Of a stretch of DNA of 64,000 bases, positions 13,602 through 22,267 are shown one piece after another. The number at the start of each line of letters is the position of its first letter. The first letter of the stretch is position 1. The notes under the pieces were generated by a model, which saw only the letters and a program-made list of their open reading frames with translations, was not told where the DNA came from and did no database searches. A program made the position numbers and the translations under genes. Source of the DNA: Leifsonia sp. Root1293 (GTDB lineage Bacteria; Actinomycetota; Actinomycetes; Actinomycetales; Microbacteriaceae); the NCBI RefSeq assembly GCF_001425325.1, contig NZ_LMEH01000001.1, forward strand, positions 1 through 64,000. The letters run 5' to 3'.

Positions 13602-15038
13602 CGGCTCCGCTGTCGGTGCTGTGAACTCGAGATCGTTCGCGCGGGTGCGCGGCATCGCGAGTGCCGCGACGACGGTCAGCGCTGCGGCGATCGCCACGGC
13701 GAGGAACACGGCGCCTGCGGCGGCCGTCATGGCATCGGCATCCTGCTCGCCGCCCGGAGAGGCCCCGATGATGCTGTTCGCGATGGCCCCGAAGACGGCG
13801 ACGCCGACGGCGCTGCCGGCTGACCGCGCGAACATGTTCGTGCCGGTGATGACGCCGCGCTCGCCCCAGCCGACCGACGACTGCGCGGCGATGAGGCTCG
13901 GAGCGGCCACCCAGCCCAGTCCGAAGCCGATCACGAAGCACGCCGCGGCGACGAGGGCCGTGTCGGGATGCGGGGCGATGACGGCCAGGGCGACGGTACC
14001 GACGACGGTGATGGCGACACCGATGAGCACGGTCGAGCGGAAGCCGATGCGCAGGTACAGGCGCCCGGCAAGCGAGGCCGAGATCGGCCAGCCGAGGGTG
14101 AGTGCTGCGACGGCGAGGCCGGACAGGATGGGGACGACGCCGAGGGTGTTCTCGAGGTACGTCGGCACGTAGGAGGTCAGCCCGATGAGGATCGCTCCGA
14201 CGCCGAGCGAGATCAGCGTGGTCGTCACGATGAGGCGCCGCGTGAAGATGCCGAGCGGGATGATCGGTTCGGCGGCCCGACGCTCGACGAGCGCGAACGC
14301 CACCATCGCCAGAGCTCCGACGGCGAAGGCCGCGATGCTCGGGACCGAGTTCCACGCCCACGCCTGGCCGCCCTCGAGGACCGCCAGGATGAGCGCGGTG
14401 AGACCGATGGTGAGCAGCACGGCACCGGCGTAGTCGATGCGGTGGCGCCGCGGCTCGATCTTCTCGGAGAAGGACCGCATCAGCCGCCACCCGGCGATGA
14501 CGCAGAGCGGGATGTTCACGAAGAAGATCCACCGCCAGGACACGAACTGGGAGAAGACGCCGCCGAGCGCCGGACCGACGACCGAGGAGATCGCCCAGAC
14601 GCTGGCGATGTAGCCCTGCACCTTGGCCCGCTCCGCCAGCGAGTAGAGGTCGCCGACGATGGTGATGGAGGTCGGCAGCACGGCTCCGGCGCCGAGGCCC
14701 TGGAGGGCCCGGAACGCGATGAGCGCCGGCATGCTCCAGGCGAGGCCGCAGAGGATCGAGCCGATGAGGAACAGACCGATCCCGACCAGGATGATGGGCT
14801 TGCGCCCGACGGTGTCGGAGAGCTTCGAGTAGATCGGCACCGAGACGGCCTGTGCCAGCAGGTAGATGGAGAACAGCCAAGGGAACTGGGCGAAGTCGCC
14901 GAGGTCGGCGACAACAGACGGTACGGCCGTCGCGAGGATCGTCGAATCGATCGCGATGAGCCCCGTCGCCAGCATCAGTGCGATGAGGATGGGCCCGCGA
15001 TCCGAGCGGAAACCGACGTGGATGGGCGCAGCTGTCAC
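13590..15038 (-). CDS. MFS drug-efflux type transporter (DHA2 family)
   Basis: The 482-aa protein has about 14 hydrophobic segments, the EmrB/QacA (DHA2) layout. Motif A is KLSDTVGRKPIILVG, motif B is FRALQGLGAGAVLPTS, and the motif C-like SVVGPALGGVFSQFVSWRW follows. Such pumps export hydrophobic compounds by proton antiport; the substrate is unknown. The start is a GTG with no clear ribosome binding site, so the exact start is uncertain. It lies 45 bases downstream of the thiamine-diphosphate enzyme on the same strand and may be co-transcribed. Confidence 0.85.
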   Translation of the reverse strand: MTAAPIHVGFRSDRGPILIALMLATGLIAIDSTILATAVPSVVADLGDFAQFPWLFSIYLLAQAVSVPIYSKLSDTVGRKPIILVGIGLFLIGSILCGLAWSMPALIAFRALQGLGAGAVLPTSITIVGDLYSLAERAKVQGYIASVWAISSVVGPALGGVFSQFVSWRWIFFVNIPLCVIAGWRLMRSFSEKIEPRRHRIDYAGAVLLTIGLTALILAVLEGGQAWAWNSVPSIAAFAVGALAMVAFALVERRAAEPIIPLGIFTRRLIVTTTLISLGVGAILIGLTSYVPTYLENTLGVVPILSGLAVAALTLGWPISASLAGRLYLRIGFRSTVLIGVAITVVGTVALAVIAPHPDTALVAAACFVIGFGLGWVAAPSLIAAQSSVGWGERGVITGTNMFARSAGSAVGVAVFGAIANSIIGASPGGEQDADAMTAAAGAVFLAVAIAAALTVVAALAMPRTRANDLEFTAPTAEPAGP

Positions 15039-15083
15039 TCTGATGTCAAGGCTCGGCCGCCCGCTCGCATTCCCGCTTCCTGG

Positions 15084-16739
15084 TCAGCGACGGTTCACCG
15101 CGATGATCTCGAGCTGATACGGGGCGATGACATCCGGTGAGATGCGGCAGTCGAGGAGGAGGAATTTGCGTTCGGACGCCGGCTGCGCGCTCCAGGCCCG
15201 GAGCCTGTCGAGGTCGTCCAGATGCCGCACGACGACGCCCTCGCCTCCGACGGCCTCCGCGAACGCCGCGAAGTCGACTTCGGGGATGCGCATCGGAGCC
15301 TGGTCGAGGCCCTGCAGGCCGTAGAGGTTGACCTCAGCACCATAGGCGGCATCGTTCCACACCACGGCGACGCCCCGCCCGGCGGCCGCGCGCACGGCGG
15401 ACTCGATGTCGGCGAGCGCCATCAGGCCGCCGCCGTCACCCGTCGTCAGCACGATCGTCGATTCGGGACGCGCGGCCGCCGCGCCGACGACACTGGGGAA
15501 ACCGAGGCCGATCGACTGGAAGGCCGTGCCGACCATCACCATCCGCTCCGGTGACGTGATGGGCCAGTACATGTTCGCCCACCCGATGAAATGACCGCCG
15601 TCGGAGACGACGACGCGGTCCTCCGGCAAGAGCTCGGCCAGGCGGACGGCGACGGACCGCGGGTCGAGTCGGCCGTCGGCGGCGATGGCGTCGCCCACCG
15701 GCCGGTGGAGGGCGGCCGCGACATCGACGCGCCCGCGCCACCCCGACGGCTCAGCACCACGTGCGGCCAGTTCGGAGACGATGGTTCGCGCGGCGATCGC
15801 GGCGTCGGCACGGAGGTAGCCGCTGACGTTGGCATGGGTCGGCGCCGGGGCCACATCGACCTGGAACACCCGGGTGCCCGCTGAGAACAGCTCGCCGAAG
15901 CGCATCGTGAACTGGTTGAGGGAGGCGCCGAAGACCACCACGACATCGGCATCGCGCACGAGGGCCATCGCGTGCTCGGCACCGAAGCCGCCGACCACCC
16001 CGAGATCGTGCGCCGCATTGGGGAACACACCGCGGCCGAGGGCCGTGGATGCCGTCAGGGCCTCGGTGGCGTCGGCCAGTTCTCCGAGCGCTGGACCCGC
16101 TCCGGCCAGCCAGGCACCCCGACCCGCCAGCAGCAGGGGGCGTTCGGCGGCGGCGAGGGCCGCGGCGATCTGGTCGAGCACGCCCGTGGCGAAGGCCCCG
16201 ACCGGCGCGAGGGGAGGAGGGAGCACGAGGCCGGGAGCCTCGACGAGCGGCCCGGCCTCCGCGCCGGCAACGTCGTAGGGGATCGCGATGACCGCCGCCG
16301 TCCTCCTGGCGATGGCGTGCTCGATGGCGAGCACGACCGTCGCGGCGGCATCCGTGCGTCCCACCGTGAACGTGCGGGCTCCGACCGCCGAGGCGAGGGC
16401 GATCTGGTCGACGTCCCACGCCCGACGACCGGCCGTCGGCTGATCGCCGACCACGAGGAGCAGCGGCACCTCGGCCTGCACGGCCTCGGCGAGGGCGGTG
16501 ATGGTGTTCGTGAATCCCGCTCCGTACGTGGCTGTCGCAGCGGCGAGGCGGCCGGAGGACCTGAAGTGCGCGTCGGCAGCGACGACGCCGCCGGCCTCGT
16601 GCCGCACCGCGGTGAATCTGACGTTGGGCTCCCGGGCCATGGCGTCGAGGAACAGGGCGTTGCCGTTGCCCATCAGACCGAACACGTGGTCGATGTGGGC
16701 CGCGATGGTGTGGGCTACGTGGGATGACACGTTGGGCAT
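15084..16739 (-). CDS. thiamine-diphosphate-dependent enzyme, acetolactate-synthase-like
   Basis: The 551-aa product shows the three-domain POX/ALS fold. The catalytic Glu is in FTAVRHEAGGVVAADA, a central FAD/NAD-binding-like domain starts near APVGAFATGVLDQIA, and the C-terminal ThDP motif runs TTGDGGGLMALADIES to VVWNDAAYG. Substrate is not predictable from motifs; benzoylformate decarboxylase-, ALS- and sulfoacetaldehyde-type members share them. The ATG at 16739 is preferred to an upstream start because homology begins at VSSHVAHTIAAHIDHVFG and cggag lies upstream. No small regulatory ALS subunit is adjacent, arguing against the biosynthetic enzyme. Confidence 0.8.
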   Translation of the reverse strand: MPNVSSHVAHTIAAHIDHVFGLMGNGNALFLDAMAREPNVRFTAVRHEAGGVVAADAHFRSSGRLAAATATYGAGFTNTITALAEAVQAEVPLLLVVGDQPTAGRRAWDVDQIALASAVGARTFTVGRTDAAATVVLAIEHAIARRTAAVIAIPYDVAGAEAGPLVEAPGLVLPPPLAPVGAFATGVLDQIAAALAAAERPLLLAGRGAWLAGAGPALGELADATEALTASTALGRGVFPNAAHDLGVVGGFGAEHAMALVRDADVVVVFGASLNQFTMRFGELFSAGTRVFQVDVAPAPTHANVSGYLRADAAIAARTIVSELAARGAEPSGWRGRVDVAAALHRPVGDAIAADGRLDPRSVAVRLAELLPEDRVVVSDGGHFIGWANMYWPITSPERMVMVGTAFQSIGLGFPSVVGAAAARPESTIVLTTGDGGGLMALADIESAVRAAAGRGVAVVWNDAAYGAEVNLYGLQGLDQAPMRIPEVDFAAFAEAVGGEGVVVRHLDDLDRLRAWSAQPASERKFLLLDCRISPDVIAPYQLEIIAVNRR

Positions 16740-16819
16740 GGGGGGACTCCGAGTCGAGACGGGGACGGACAGGATCCGTGTGTGTCTCGCCGTCAGGCTG
16801 CGTGCCCCTTTTTCGAGCA

Positions 16820-16839
16820 CCGGCGTTCGAGAACGCCGG
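16820..16839 (-). terminator. hairpin between the NIPSNAP-like gene and the ThDP enzyme
   Basis: CCGGCGTT/AACGCCGG palindrome in the 198-base spacer upstream of the ThDP gene. On the minus strand no U tract follows, so it may be a weak terminator for the upstream small gene or an operator. Nothing else coding is seen in this spacer. Confidence 0.3.
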
Positions 16840-16937
16840 ACTCGATGAGGATAGCCCGCGCACCGGGGGTGTGCGCAACCGGCGCGCGCTGCCGATCTCG
16901 CGGCCTCGTCCTGGCGCGGTGTCGGCGCCGTCCGGCG

Positions 16938-17240
16938 TCAGGCGATCGGGTCCACCAGGGCGACGTGGCTGGAGGCCACGCGTTGCGGGACGCCGTCGAA
17001 CGCGGCCTCGCGTTCGGGTGAGGTCATGTAGGCGGCCTCGGCGGCTGTGAAGCCTGCGGCATCCGTCGGCAGGCTCAGAGCCCAGCTGAACTTCGACGCC
17101 TCGCGGTCGAGGTAGGCGAACTCCACGACGAAGCCGTGGGCGCTGCGGGCCGGGACGAGGCGGGTGTTCCACCACTCGAGAAAGGCGTCGATCTCGGTCG
17201 GAACGAGGTCGTACAGGCGCAGCTGGGTGGTGGTCGTCAT
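16938..17240 (-). CDS. NIPSNAP-like small protein (100 aa)
   Basis: The sequence begins with LRLYDLVPTEIDAFLEWWN, resembling the dimeric alpha/beta-barrel NIPSNAP fold: an opening strand, then a helix with the Trp pair, then FVVEFAYLDREASKFSWAL. The molecular function of this family is not established. The start is supported by a TAGGCT -10 seven bases upstream, giving a leaderless mRNA. It may belong functionally with the neighbouring ThDP enzyme. Confidence 0.75.
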   Translation of the reverse strand: MTTTTQLRLYDLVPTEIDAFLEWWNTRLVPARSAHGFVVEFAYLDREASKFSWALSLPTDAAGFTAAEAAYMTSPEREAAFDGVPQRVASSHVALVDPIA

Positions 17241-17247
17241 GAGCGCC

Positions 17248-17253
17248 AGCCTA
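17248..17253 (-). promoter_or_regulatory. -10 element of the NIPSNAP-like gene
   Basis: On the minus strand this reads TAGGCT; its first three bases are the TAG stop codon of the upstream MFS gene. It lies seven bases before the ATG, predicting a leaderless transcript. Confidence 0.5.
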
Positions 17254-18708
17254 CTGTTCGCCCGTGTCGGAGTTCACGCTGAGGGGCGTCGCGATGTCCT
17301 CCAATGACCGGTTCTCGGCGTCGACACCCAGGAACACCTCGACCAGGCCTGCCGCGATCATGAGCGTCGCTCCGATGAAGTAGCCGAACGCCACAGCCTG
17401 GATGCCGTCCTCGATGAACTGGCCGAACAGGATCGGCCCGATGATTCCGCCGAGGCCGGTACCGACGGCGTAGAAGAAGGCGATCGCCATGGCGCGGGTC
17501 TCCATCGGGAAGATCTCGCTCACGGTGAGGTAGGCGGCGCTGGCGCCGGCGGAGGCGAAGAAGAACACGATCACCCAGCAGACGGTGAGAGTGACGGCAT
17601 CCAGGATGTGAGCCTGGAACAGGATGCCGGTGACGATCAGCAGCACGCCCGACCCGATGTAGCAGCCCGAGATCATCACCCGGCGGCCGATGGTGTCGAA
17701 GAAGCGGCCGAGCAGGAGCGGGCCGAGGAAGTTGCCGATCGCGATCGGCACGAGCGACCACGGCGCCACGTCGTCGGGCACGTCGAAGAGTTTCGTGAGC
17801 ACCAGGGCGTAGGTGAAGAACACCGCGTTGTACAGGAACGCCTGACCGATGAAGAGGGAGAGCCCGAGCACGAAGCGCTTCGGGTACTTCGTGACTCCCA
17901 CCCGCACGATCTCGCCGAAGCCCGTGGTCTTGCGCTGCTTCACCTCGAGGTAGTCGTCGACCTCGTCGAGCTTCGCGCCCGTCGCCTCCGAGACCTGCTT
18001 CTCGACGTCGTCGACGATCTTCTCCGCGCTCTCGAGGTCGCGGTGGATGAACAACCAGCGCGGCGACTCCGGCACGTTGCGTCGAACGAACAGGATGCAG
18101 AGGCCCAGGACGGCGCCCAGGCCGAAGGCGATGCGCCAACCGAGCTCGGGCGGGAAGATCGCCGTGTTCAGCAGGAACACCGAGAGGATGGCGCCGAACG
18201 CCGTGCCGAGCCAGTACGAGCCGTTGATGGCGAGGTCGATCTTGCCGCGGTGGCGGGCCGGGATGAGTTCGTCGATGGCGGAGTTGATGGCCGCGTACTC
18301 GCCGCCGATTCCGGCGCCGGTGAAGAATCGGCAGATGAAGAAGAACATCGGGTTGAACGAGAACGCCGTCGCCACCGTCGCGAGGAGATAGACGCCGAGG
18401 GTGATGATGAACAGCTTCTTGCGGCCGAACCTGTCGGTCAGATAGCCGAAGACGAGGGAGCCCGTACAGGCGCCGGCCACGTAGATGGCCGCAGCGAGGC
18501 CGATCTGGGCCGTCGTGAGGCCCAGGCCGCTGTCCTCCTCGGTGAGCCGGCCCGCGATCGACCCGACGATCGTCACCTCGAGGCCGTCGAGGATCCACAC
18601 GGTGCCGAGGCCGATCACCACCATCCAGTGCCAGCGCGCCCACGGCAACCGGTCCATGCGTCCCGGGATGTTGGTGCGGATGATCTTGGCGGTGTCGGTC
18701 GTCGTCAT
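17251..18708 (-). CDS. MFS transporter, sugar-porter-like
   Basis: The 485-aa protein has 12 hydrophobic segments split by a charged central loop (about residues 215-270, with [16 protein letters not shown]). Motif [14 protein letters not shown] lies between TM2 and TM3, PESPRWLFI precedes the loop, and the second-half motif is [12 protein letters not shown]. Substrate is unknown. The ATG at 18708 is preceded by AAGGAG at good spacing. The open frame continues far upstream, but that part lies antisense to the thiolase gene and is not coding. Confidence 0.85.
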   Translation of the reverse strand: MTTTDTAKIIRTNIPGRMDRLPWARWHWMVVIGLGTVWILDGLEVTIVGSIAGRLTEEDSGLGLTTAQIGLAAAIYVAGACTGSLVFGYLTDRFGRKKLFIITLGVYLLATVATAFSFNPMFFFICRFFTGAGIGGEYAAINSAIDELIPARHRGKIDLAINGSYWLGTAFGAILSVFLLNTAIFPPELGWRIAFGLGAVLGLCILFVRRNVPESPRWLFIHRDLESAEKIVDDVEKQVSEATGAKLDEVDDYLEVKQRKTTGFGEIVRVGVTKYPKRFVLGLSLFIGQAFLYNAVFFTYALVLTKLFDVPDDVAPWSLVPIAIGNFLGPLLLGRFFDTIGRRVMISGCYIGSGVLLIVTGILFQAHILDAVTLTVCWVIVFFFASAGASAAYLTVSEIFPMETRAMAIAFFYAVGTGLGGIIGPILFGQFIEDGIQAVAFGYFIGATLMIAAGLVEVFLGVDAENRSLEDIATPLSVNSDTGEQ

Positions 18709-18840
18709 GCCGTTCTCCTTCGAACCCCTCAACGCTAGGGACGGCGCTGTCGGCGCTTCGACCCCTTGCGCTCCAGCGCGATCAGGAGGAGCATCCGCCC
18801 TTCCGCATCCGTCGCCCTCCCGCAGCGCCGATCGCGGGAA

Positions 18841-18846
18841 TAGGCT
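18841..18846 (+). promoter_or_regulatory. -10 element of the thiolase gene
   Basis: TAGGCT lies six bases before the first ATG at 18853, predicting a leaderless mRNA and selecting this ATG over the adjacent second one. It sits in the 144-base divergent spacer, which holds no other clear signal except the MFS ribosome binding site. Confidence 0.55.
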
Positions 18847-18852
18847 GATGCC

Positions 18853-20031
18853 ATGATGAGAGACGCCGTCATCGTCGACGTCGTGCGGACTCCGAGCGGG
18901 CGTGGCAAGCCCGGCGGGATGCTGTCGCACGTGCACCCCGTCGACCTGCTCGCCGGGGTGCTGCGCGAGCTCGTCGACCGATCGGGCCTCGATCCCGTGC
19001 TGATCGACGACGTGATCGGCGGATGCGTCAGCCAGGTGGGGGAGCAGAGCTACAACGTCGTGCGGAACGCCGTGCTGTCGGCCGGCTTCCCGGTGAGCGT
19101 TCCCGGGACCACCGTCGACCGCCAGTGCGGATCGAGTCAGCAGGCCGCCTCGTTCGCAGCGCAGGGGGTGATCGCCGGTGCCTACGACATCGTGATCGCG
19201 TGCGGCGTCGAATCGATGAGCAGGGTGCCGCTCGGGTCGTCGCTCGGCGCGCAATCTCCCTACGGGTCCGGCATGGCCCAACGGTTCCCCGACGGGCTCG
19301 TCGGGCAGGGCGTCTCGGCCGAACTGATCGCCGCCCGCCACGGATTCGGGCGGGACGAGCTCGATGAGTTCTCGGCGGGTTCGCACGCCAGGGCCGCCGC
19401 CGCGGCGGCCCGCGGAGACTTCGACCGCGAACTCATCGCCGTCTCCGGAGTGGAGGAGCTCGCCGATGAGACGGTGCGCGCCGACACGACGGCATCCGGA
19501 CTCTCGGGCCTTAAGCCGGCCTTCCGCACCGATGAGCTCGCCGCACGCTTTCCCGAGATCGACTGGCGCATCACCCCGGGCAACTCGTCGCCTCTGACCG
19601 ATGGGGCCTCGGCGGCGCTCATCATGAGCAGCGCCAGGGCCGACGAGCTGGGTCTCACGCCACGCGCCAGATTCCACGCCTTCGCCGTCACCGGGAGTGA
19701 TCCGCTGCTGATGCTCACCGGCGTCGTTCCCGCCACCCGCAAAGTGCTCGACCGTTCCGGCCTGAGCATCGACGACATCGCCGTCTCCGAGGTCAACGAG
19801 GCCTTCGCGCCCGTGCCGCTGCTCTGGCTCCGGGAGCTCGAGGCCGATCCGGCGACGCTCAACCCGCAGGGCGGAGCCATCGCCCTCGGCCACGCGCTCG
19901 GGTCGTCCGGCACGCGGCTGCTTGCGACTCTCCTGAACTCCCTCGAGCGGAGCAGGGGGCGCTATGGACTGCAGACGATGTGCGAGGGCGGCGGAATGGC
20001 GAACGCGACCATCATCGAGCGTCTCGGCTGA
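18853..20031 (+). CDS. acetyl-CoA acetyltransferase (thiolase)
   Basis: Condenses or cleaves acyl-CoA units. The acylated Cys is in [12 protein letters not shown], the conserved NEAFAP segment is present, the catalytic His is in [16 protein letters not shown], and the second Cys is in MCEGGGMAN. The length of 392 aa is normal. It is followed 74 bases later by a short-chain 3-hydroxyacyl-CoA dehydrogenase, suggesting a small fatty-acyl or branched-chain catabolic pair. Confidence 0.92.
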   Translation: MMRDAVIVDVVRTPSGRGKPGGMLSHVHPVDLLAGVLRELVDRSGLDPVLIDDVIGGCVSQVGEQSYNVVRNAVLSAGFPVSVPGTTVDRQCGSSQQAASFAAQGVIAGAYDIVIACGVESMSRVPLGSSLGAQSPYGSGMAQRFPDGLVGQGVSAELIAARHGFGRDELDEFSAGSHARAAAAAARGDFDRELIAVSGVEELADETVRADTTASGLSGLKPAFRTDELAARFPEIDWRITPGNSSPLTDGASAALIMSSARADELGLTPRARFHAFAVTGSDPLLMLTGVVPATRKVLDRSGLSIDDIAVSEVNEAFAPVPLLWLRELEADPATLNPQGGAIALGHALGSSGTRLLATLLNSLERSRGRYGLQTMCEGGGMANATIIERLG

Positions 20032-20042
20032 GGCCGAGCCCA

Positions 20043-20090
20043 CCAGAACCATCAGCGCGACCAGAACCATCAGCGCGACCACAACCATCA
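20043..20090 (+). repeat. 18-bp tandem repeat, about 2.7 copies
   Basis: The unit ccagaaccatcagcgcga repeats exactly at 20043-20060 and 20061-20078, then a partial copy with one change (ccacaaccatca) follows. It ends two bases before the AAGGAG of the next gene. Confidence 0.9.
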
Positions 20091-20105
20091 GAAGGAGAAC
20101 AACGG

Positions 20106-20897
20106 ATGCGGATCGACAGACTGTCGGCACTGGTGACGGGCGGGGCCTCCGGCCTCGGCAGGGCGACGGCGACAGCCCTCCACGCGGCGGGGGCGAGCGT
20201 CGTGCTGGTCGACCTGCCGTCGTCGGCGGGCGCCGCGATCGCCGCGGAGCTGGGCGAACGGGCGCGCTTCGTCGCAGCCGACGTGACGAACGAGGTCGAG
20301 GTGCAGGCCGCCATCGACGCGGCGCAGGAGATGGCGCCGCTTCGCGTCGTCGTCAACTGCGCGGGAATCGCCACGGCCGGACGCACAGTCGGACGAGAGG
20401 GACCACTCGACCTCGGCGCCTTCGAACGCACCGTCATGGTGAACCTCGTCGGTACGTTCAACGTCGCTCGTCTGGGCGCAGCGGCCATGGCCGCGAACGA
20501 TCCCGTTGAGGCATCCGCCCTTGCCGGCGTGCCCGAGACGGCGGAGCGCGGAGTCATCATCAACACGGCATCCGTCGCCGCATTCGACGGGCAGATCGGT
20601 CAGGCCGCCTACTCGGCGTCGAAGGGGGGAGTGGCCGCGATGACGCTGCCGCTGGCCCGCGACCTCTCGAAGCTGCTCATCCGCGTGATGACCATCGCGC
20701 CGGGCATCTTCGAGACTCCGATGATGGCCGGGATGCCCGATGAGGTGCGGGCGTCGCTCGAGGCGCAGATCCCGCATCCGTCACGGATGGGAACCCCGGC
20801 CGAGTACGCCGCGCTCGCCCGGCACATCGTGGAGAACCCGATGCTGAACGGTGAGACGATCAGGCTGGACGGCGCCATCAGGATGCAGCCGAAGTAG
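20106..20897 (+). CDS. short-chain dehydrogenase, 3-hydroxyacyl-CoA dehydrogenase type II-like
   Basis: The 263-aa classical SDR has the NAD-binding [16 protein letters not shown] in [12 protein letters not shown], the catalytic Tyr and Lys in [14 protein letters not shown], and [13 protein letters not shown], a stretch typical of HSD17B10-like 3-hydroxyacyl-CoA dehydrogenases. Substrate assignment rests on that resemblance and on the upstream thiolase. AAGGAG nine bases upstream fixes the ATG at 20106; the longer frame upstream runs into thiolase. Confidence 0.87.
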   Translation: MRIDRLSALVTGGASGLGRATATALHAAGASVVLVDLPSSAGAAIAAELGERARFVAADVTNEVEVQAAIDAAQEMAPLRVVVNCAGIATAGRTVGREGPLDLGAFERTVMVNLVGTFNVARLGAAAMAANDPVEASALAGVPETAERGVIINTASVAAFDGQIGQAAYSASKGGVAAMTLPLARDLSKLLIRVMTIAPGIFETPMMAGMPDEVRASLEAQIPHPSRMGTPAEYAALARHIVENPMLNGETIRLDGAIRMQPK

Positions 20898-20905
20898 GCG
20901 ATCCC

Positions 20906-20932
20906 GGCGCGCTGCCGTCAGCGCTGCGCCGA
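20906..20932. terminator. imperfect hairpin between convergent genes
   Basis: CGGCGC-GCTG and CAGC-GCTGCGCCG can pair with a three-base bulge just past the dehydrogenase stop and at the end of the convergent membrane-protein gene. No U tract is present. Confidence 0.3.
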
Positions 20933-21889
20933 CAACCGCGGGTGGTGCACCCTGTAGGCATTCAGGAAGCCGTCGATGACGTCCCAGGTGGCGATGAGGA
21001 CCAGACCGGCCACCACGATGATGCTCGTGATCTGCCAGGCCTCGGCGAAGTTCTCGTCGGTCTGCCGGGCGGCGGCGTCGACGAACGCCGGGTTGAGCAG
21101 CCTTCCCTCGACCCAGAGCCAGACGGCCGGAACTGTGAAGGCCAGGTTGAGCGCGATGTTGACCGCCGCGAGGGGATAGCTCCAGCCGCGGAAGTAGACG
21201 GCGAAGGCGAAGCCGATCTCGGCAAGCGTCACGGCGATGAACCAGGGAATCCAGAACGTCCAGAGTTCCTGGTTCAGCACGGGCAGGGAATCGCCGGAAC
21301 CGGCGAGATAGGGATTGAACTGCTGCCACACCAGGGCGACGATGAGGAGCACGAGGAACGCGACGCTGGCGACGAGTTGGCCGAGAGCCGAGCGCTGCGT
21401 CGGCGACGGCACCTCGGGCAGCTGGTCGGGGGACCACACCACCATCGGAGCGCCCTTCGCGCTGCGGTCCATGATCACGAAGACGACGGTGGTCCAGAAT
21501 CCGATGTTGACGGTCACCTGGATGGCACCCCCGATCATCGATCCGATGATGCCGCCCGCTGGGGCACCGGCGACGAACTGACCGATACCGATACCGACGG
21601 CGGCGATGGGGACCACGATGGCGAGGAGCAGCTTCAGCAGCCGCAGCCAGAGCAGGTAGTACTCGGGGCCGATGAGGGTGAGAGGGCGATCGGCGTAGCG
21701 AGCGGCCAGGGCGAGCGGGTCGCCGAGTTCGACGATGGCGTCGCGCTCGGGTGAGGTCGAGCCGGCCTCGAGCCGGGCGTCGACGGCGTCGGCCACGAGC
21801 CCGCGCACCTCCTGCTCGAGCTCGGGGCGCTGCTTCTCGGGTGCCGTGCGGACGACGGCCCAGACGTAGCGATCGGTGAGAGTGGTCAT
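20918..21889 (-). CDS. PadR-linked multi-pass membrane protein (323 aa)
   Basis: The N-terminal 80 residues resemble the helical HAAS signalling domain found beside PadR regulators (RYVWAVVRTAPEKQRPELEQEV, then ERDAIVELGDPLALAARYADRP). About six to seven hydrophobic segments follow. The start overlaps the padR stop by four bases, so the two are one unit. Similar pairs sense membrane or envelope state in Firmicutes and Actinobacteria; the role here is unknown. Confidence 0.75.
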   Translation of the reverse strand: MTTLTDRYVWAVVRTAPEKQRPELEQEVRGLVADAVDARLEAGSTSPERDAIVELGDPLALAARYADRPLTLIGPEYYLLWLRLLKLLLAIVVPIAAVGIGIGQFVAGAPAGGIIGSMIGGAIQVTVNIGFWTTVVFVIMDRSAKGAPMVVWSPDQLPEVPSPTQRSALGQLVASVAFLVLLIVALVWQQFNPYLAGSGDSLPVLNQELWTFWIPWFIAVTLAEIGFAFAVYFRGWSYPLAAVNIALNLAFTVPAVWLWVEGRLLNPAFVDAAARQTDENFAEAWQITSIIVVAGLVLIATWDVIDGFLNAYRVHHPRLSAQR

Positions 21890-22227
21890 GAGTCTTCTCC
21901 TCGGATGAGACGGCGGAGGGAGTCGTCGATACGACCCCAGTCCTCGGTGAGAGCTGATGCCATCTGCTCGCCCTCCGCGCTCGTTCTGTAGAACTTGCGG
22001 GGGCGGGATTCATCGGTGTTCCAGGCACTGGTGAGCAGTCCCTGCTTCTCCAGGCGTCGGAGCAACGGATAGAGGGTGTTGGCATCGACGCTGAAACCGA
22101 GGGTGTCGAGCGTCTCGAGCAGCGCGTAGCCGTAGTCGGGGGTGCGCAGCCGCAGCAGGCAGGCGAGCACGACGGTTCCACGGCGCAGTTCCTGCAGGTG
22201 TCCGGTGATCAGATCGTCTTCGCCCAT
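21886..22227 (-). CDS. PadR-family transcriptional regulator
   Basis: The 113-aa product has a winged helix with the PadR pattern: LRRGTVVLACLLRLRTPDYGYALLETLD, then ANTLYPLLRRLEKQGLL and the wing RPRKFYRTSAEG. PadR proteins dimerise and repress their own operons. The gene is leaderless by its promoter layout, and a perfect inverted repeat fills the promoter spacer, supporting autorepression. It is co-transcribed with the downstream membrane protein. Confidence 0.9.
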   Translation of the reverse strand: MGEDDLITGHLQELRRGTVVLACLLRLRTPDYGYALLETLDTLGFSVDANTLYPLLRRLEKQGLLTSAWNTDESRPRKFYRTSAEGEQMASALTEDWGRIDDSLRRLIRGEDS

Positions 22228-22234
22228 GTGTCAC

Positions 22235-22263
22235 ACCATACTGTGCGACACACAGTATTGCAA
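22235..22263 (-). promoter_or_regulatory. padR promoter with operator palindrome
   Basis: On the minus strand: -35 TTGCAA (22263-22258), 17-base spacer, -10 TATGGT (22240-22235), then seven bases to the ATG. The perfect palindrome ATACTGTG-N5-CACAGTAT (22238-22258) covers the spacer and touches both boxes. It is the probable binding site of the PadR product. Confidence 0.7.
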
Positions 22264-22267
22264 CGGA

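Noticed and set aside
15084-16739. IlvB acetolactate synthase large subunit
   Set aside because: No ilvN or ilvC nearby and the catalytic-domain motifs are generic to ThDP enzymes, so no symbol was assigned.
20043-20090. CRISPR-like repeats
   Set aside because: Repeats are contiguous with no spacers and there are no cas genes; a simple tandem repeat.
18709-20130. N-terminal 474-residue extension of the MFS transporter
   Set aside because: It lies antisense to thiolase; a good ribosome binding site and the normal transporter start are at 18708.
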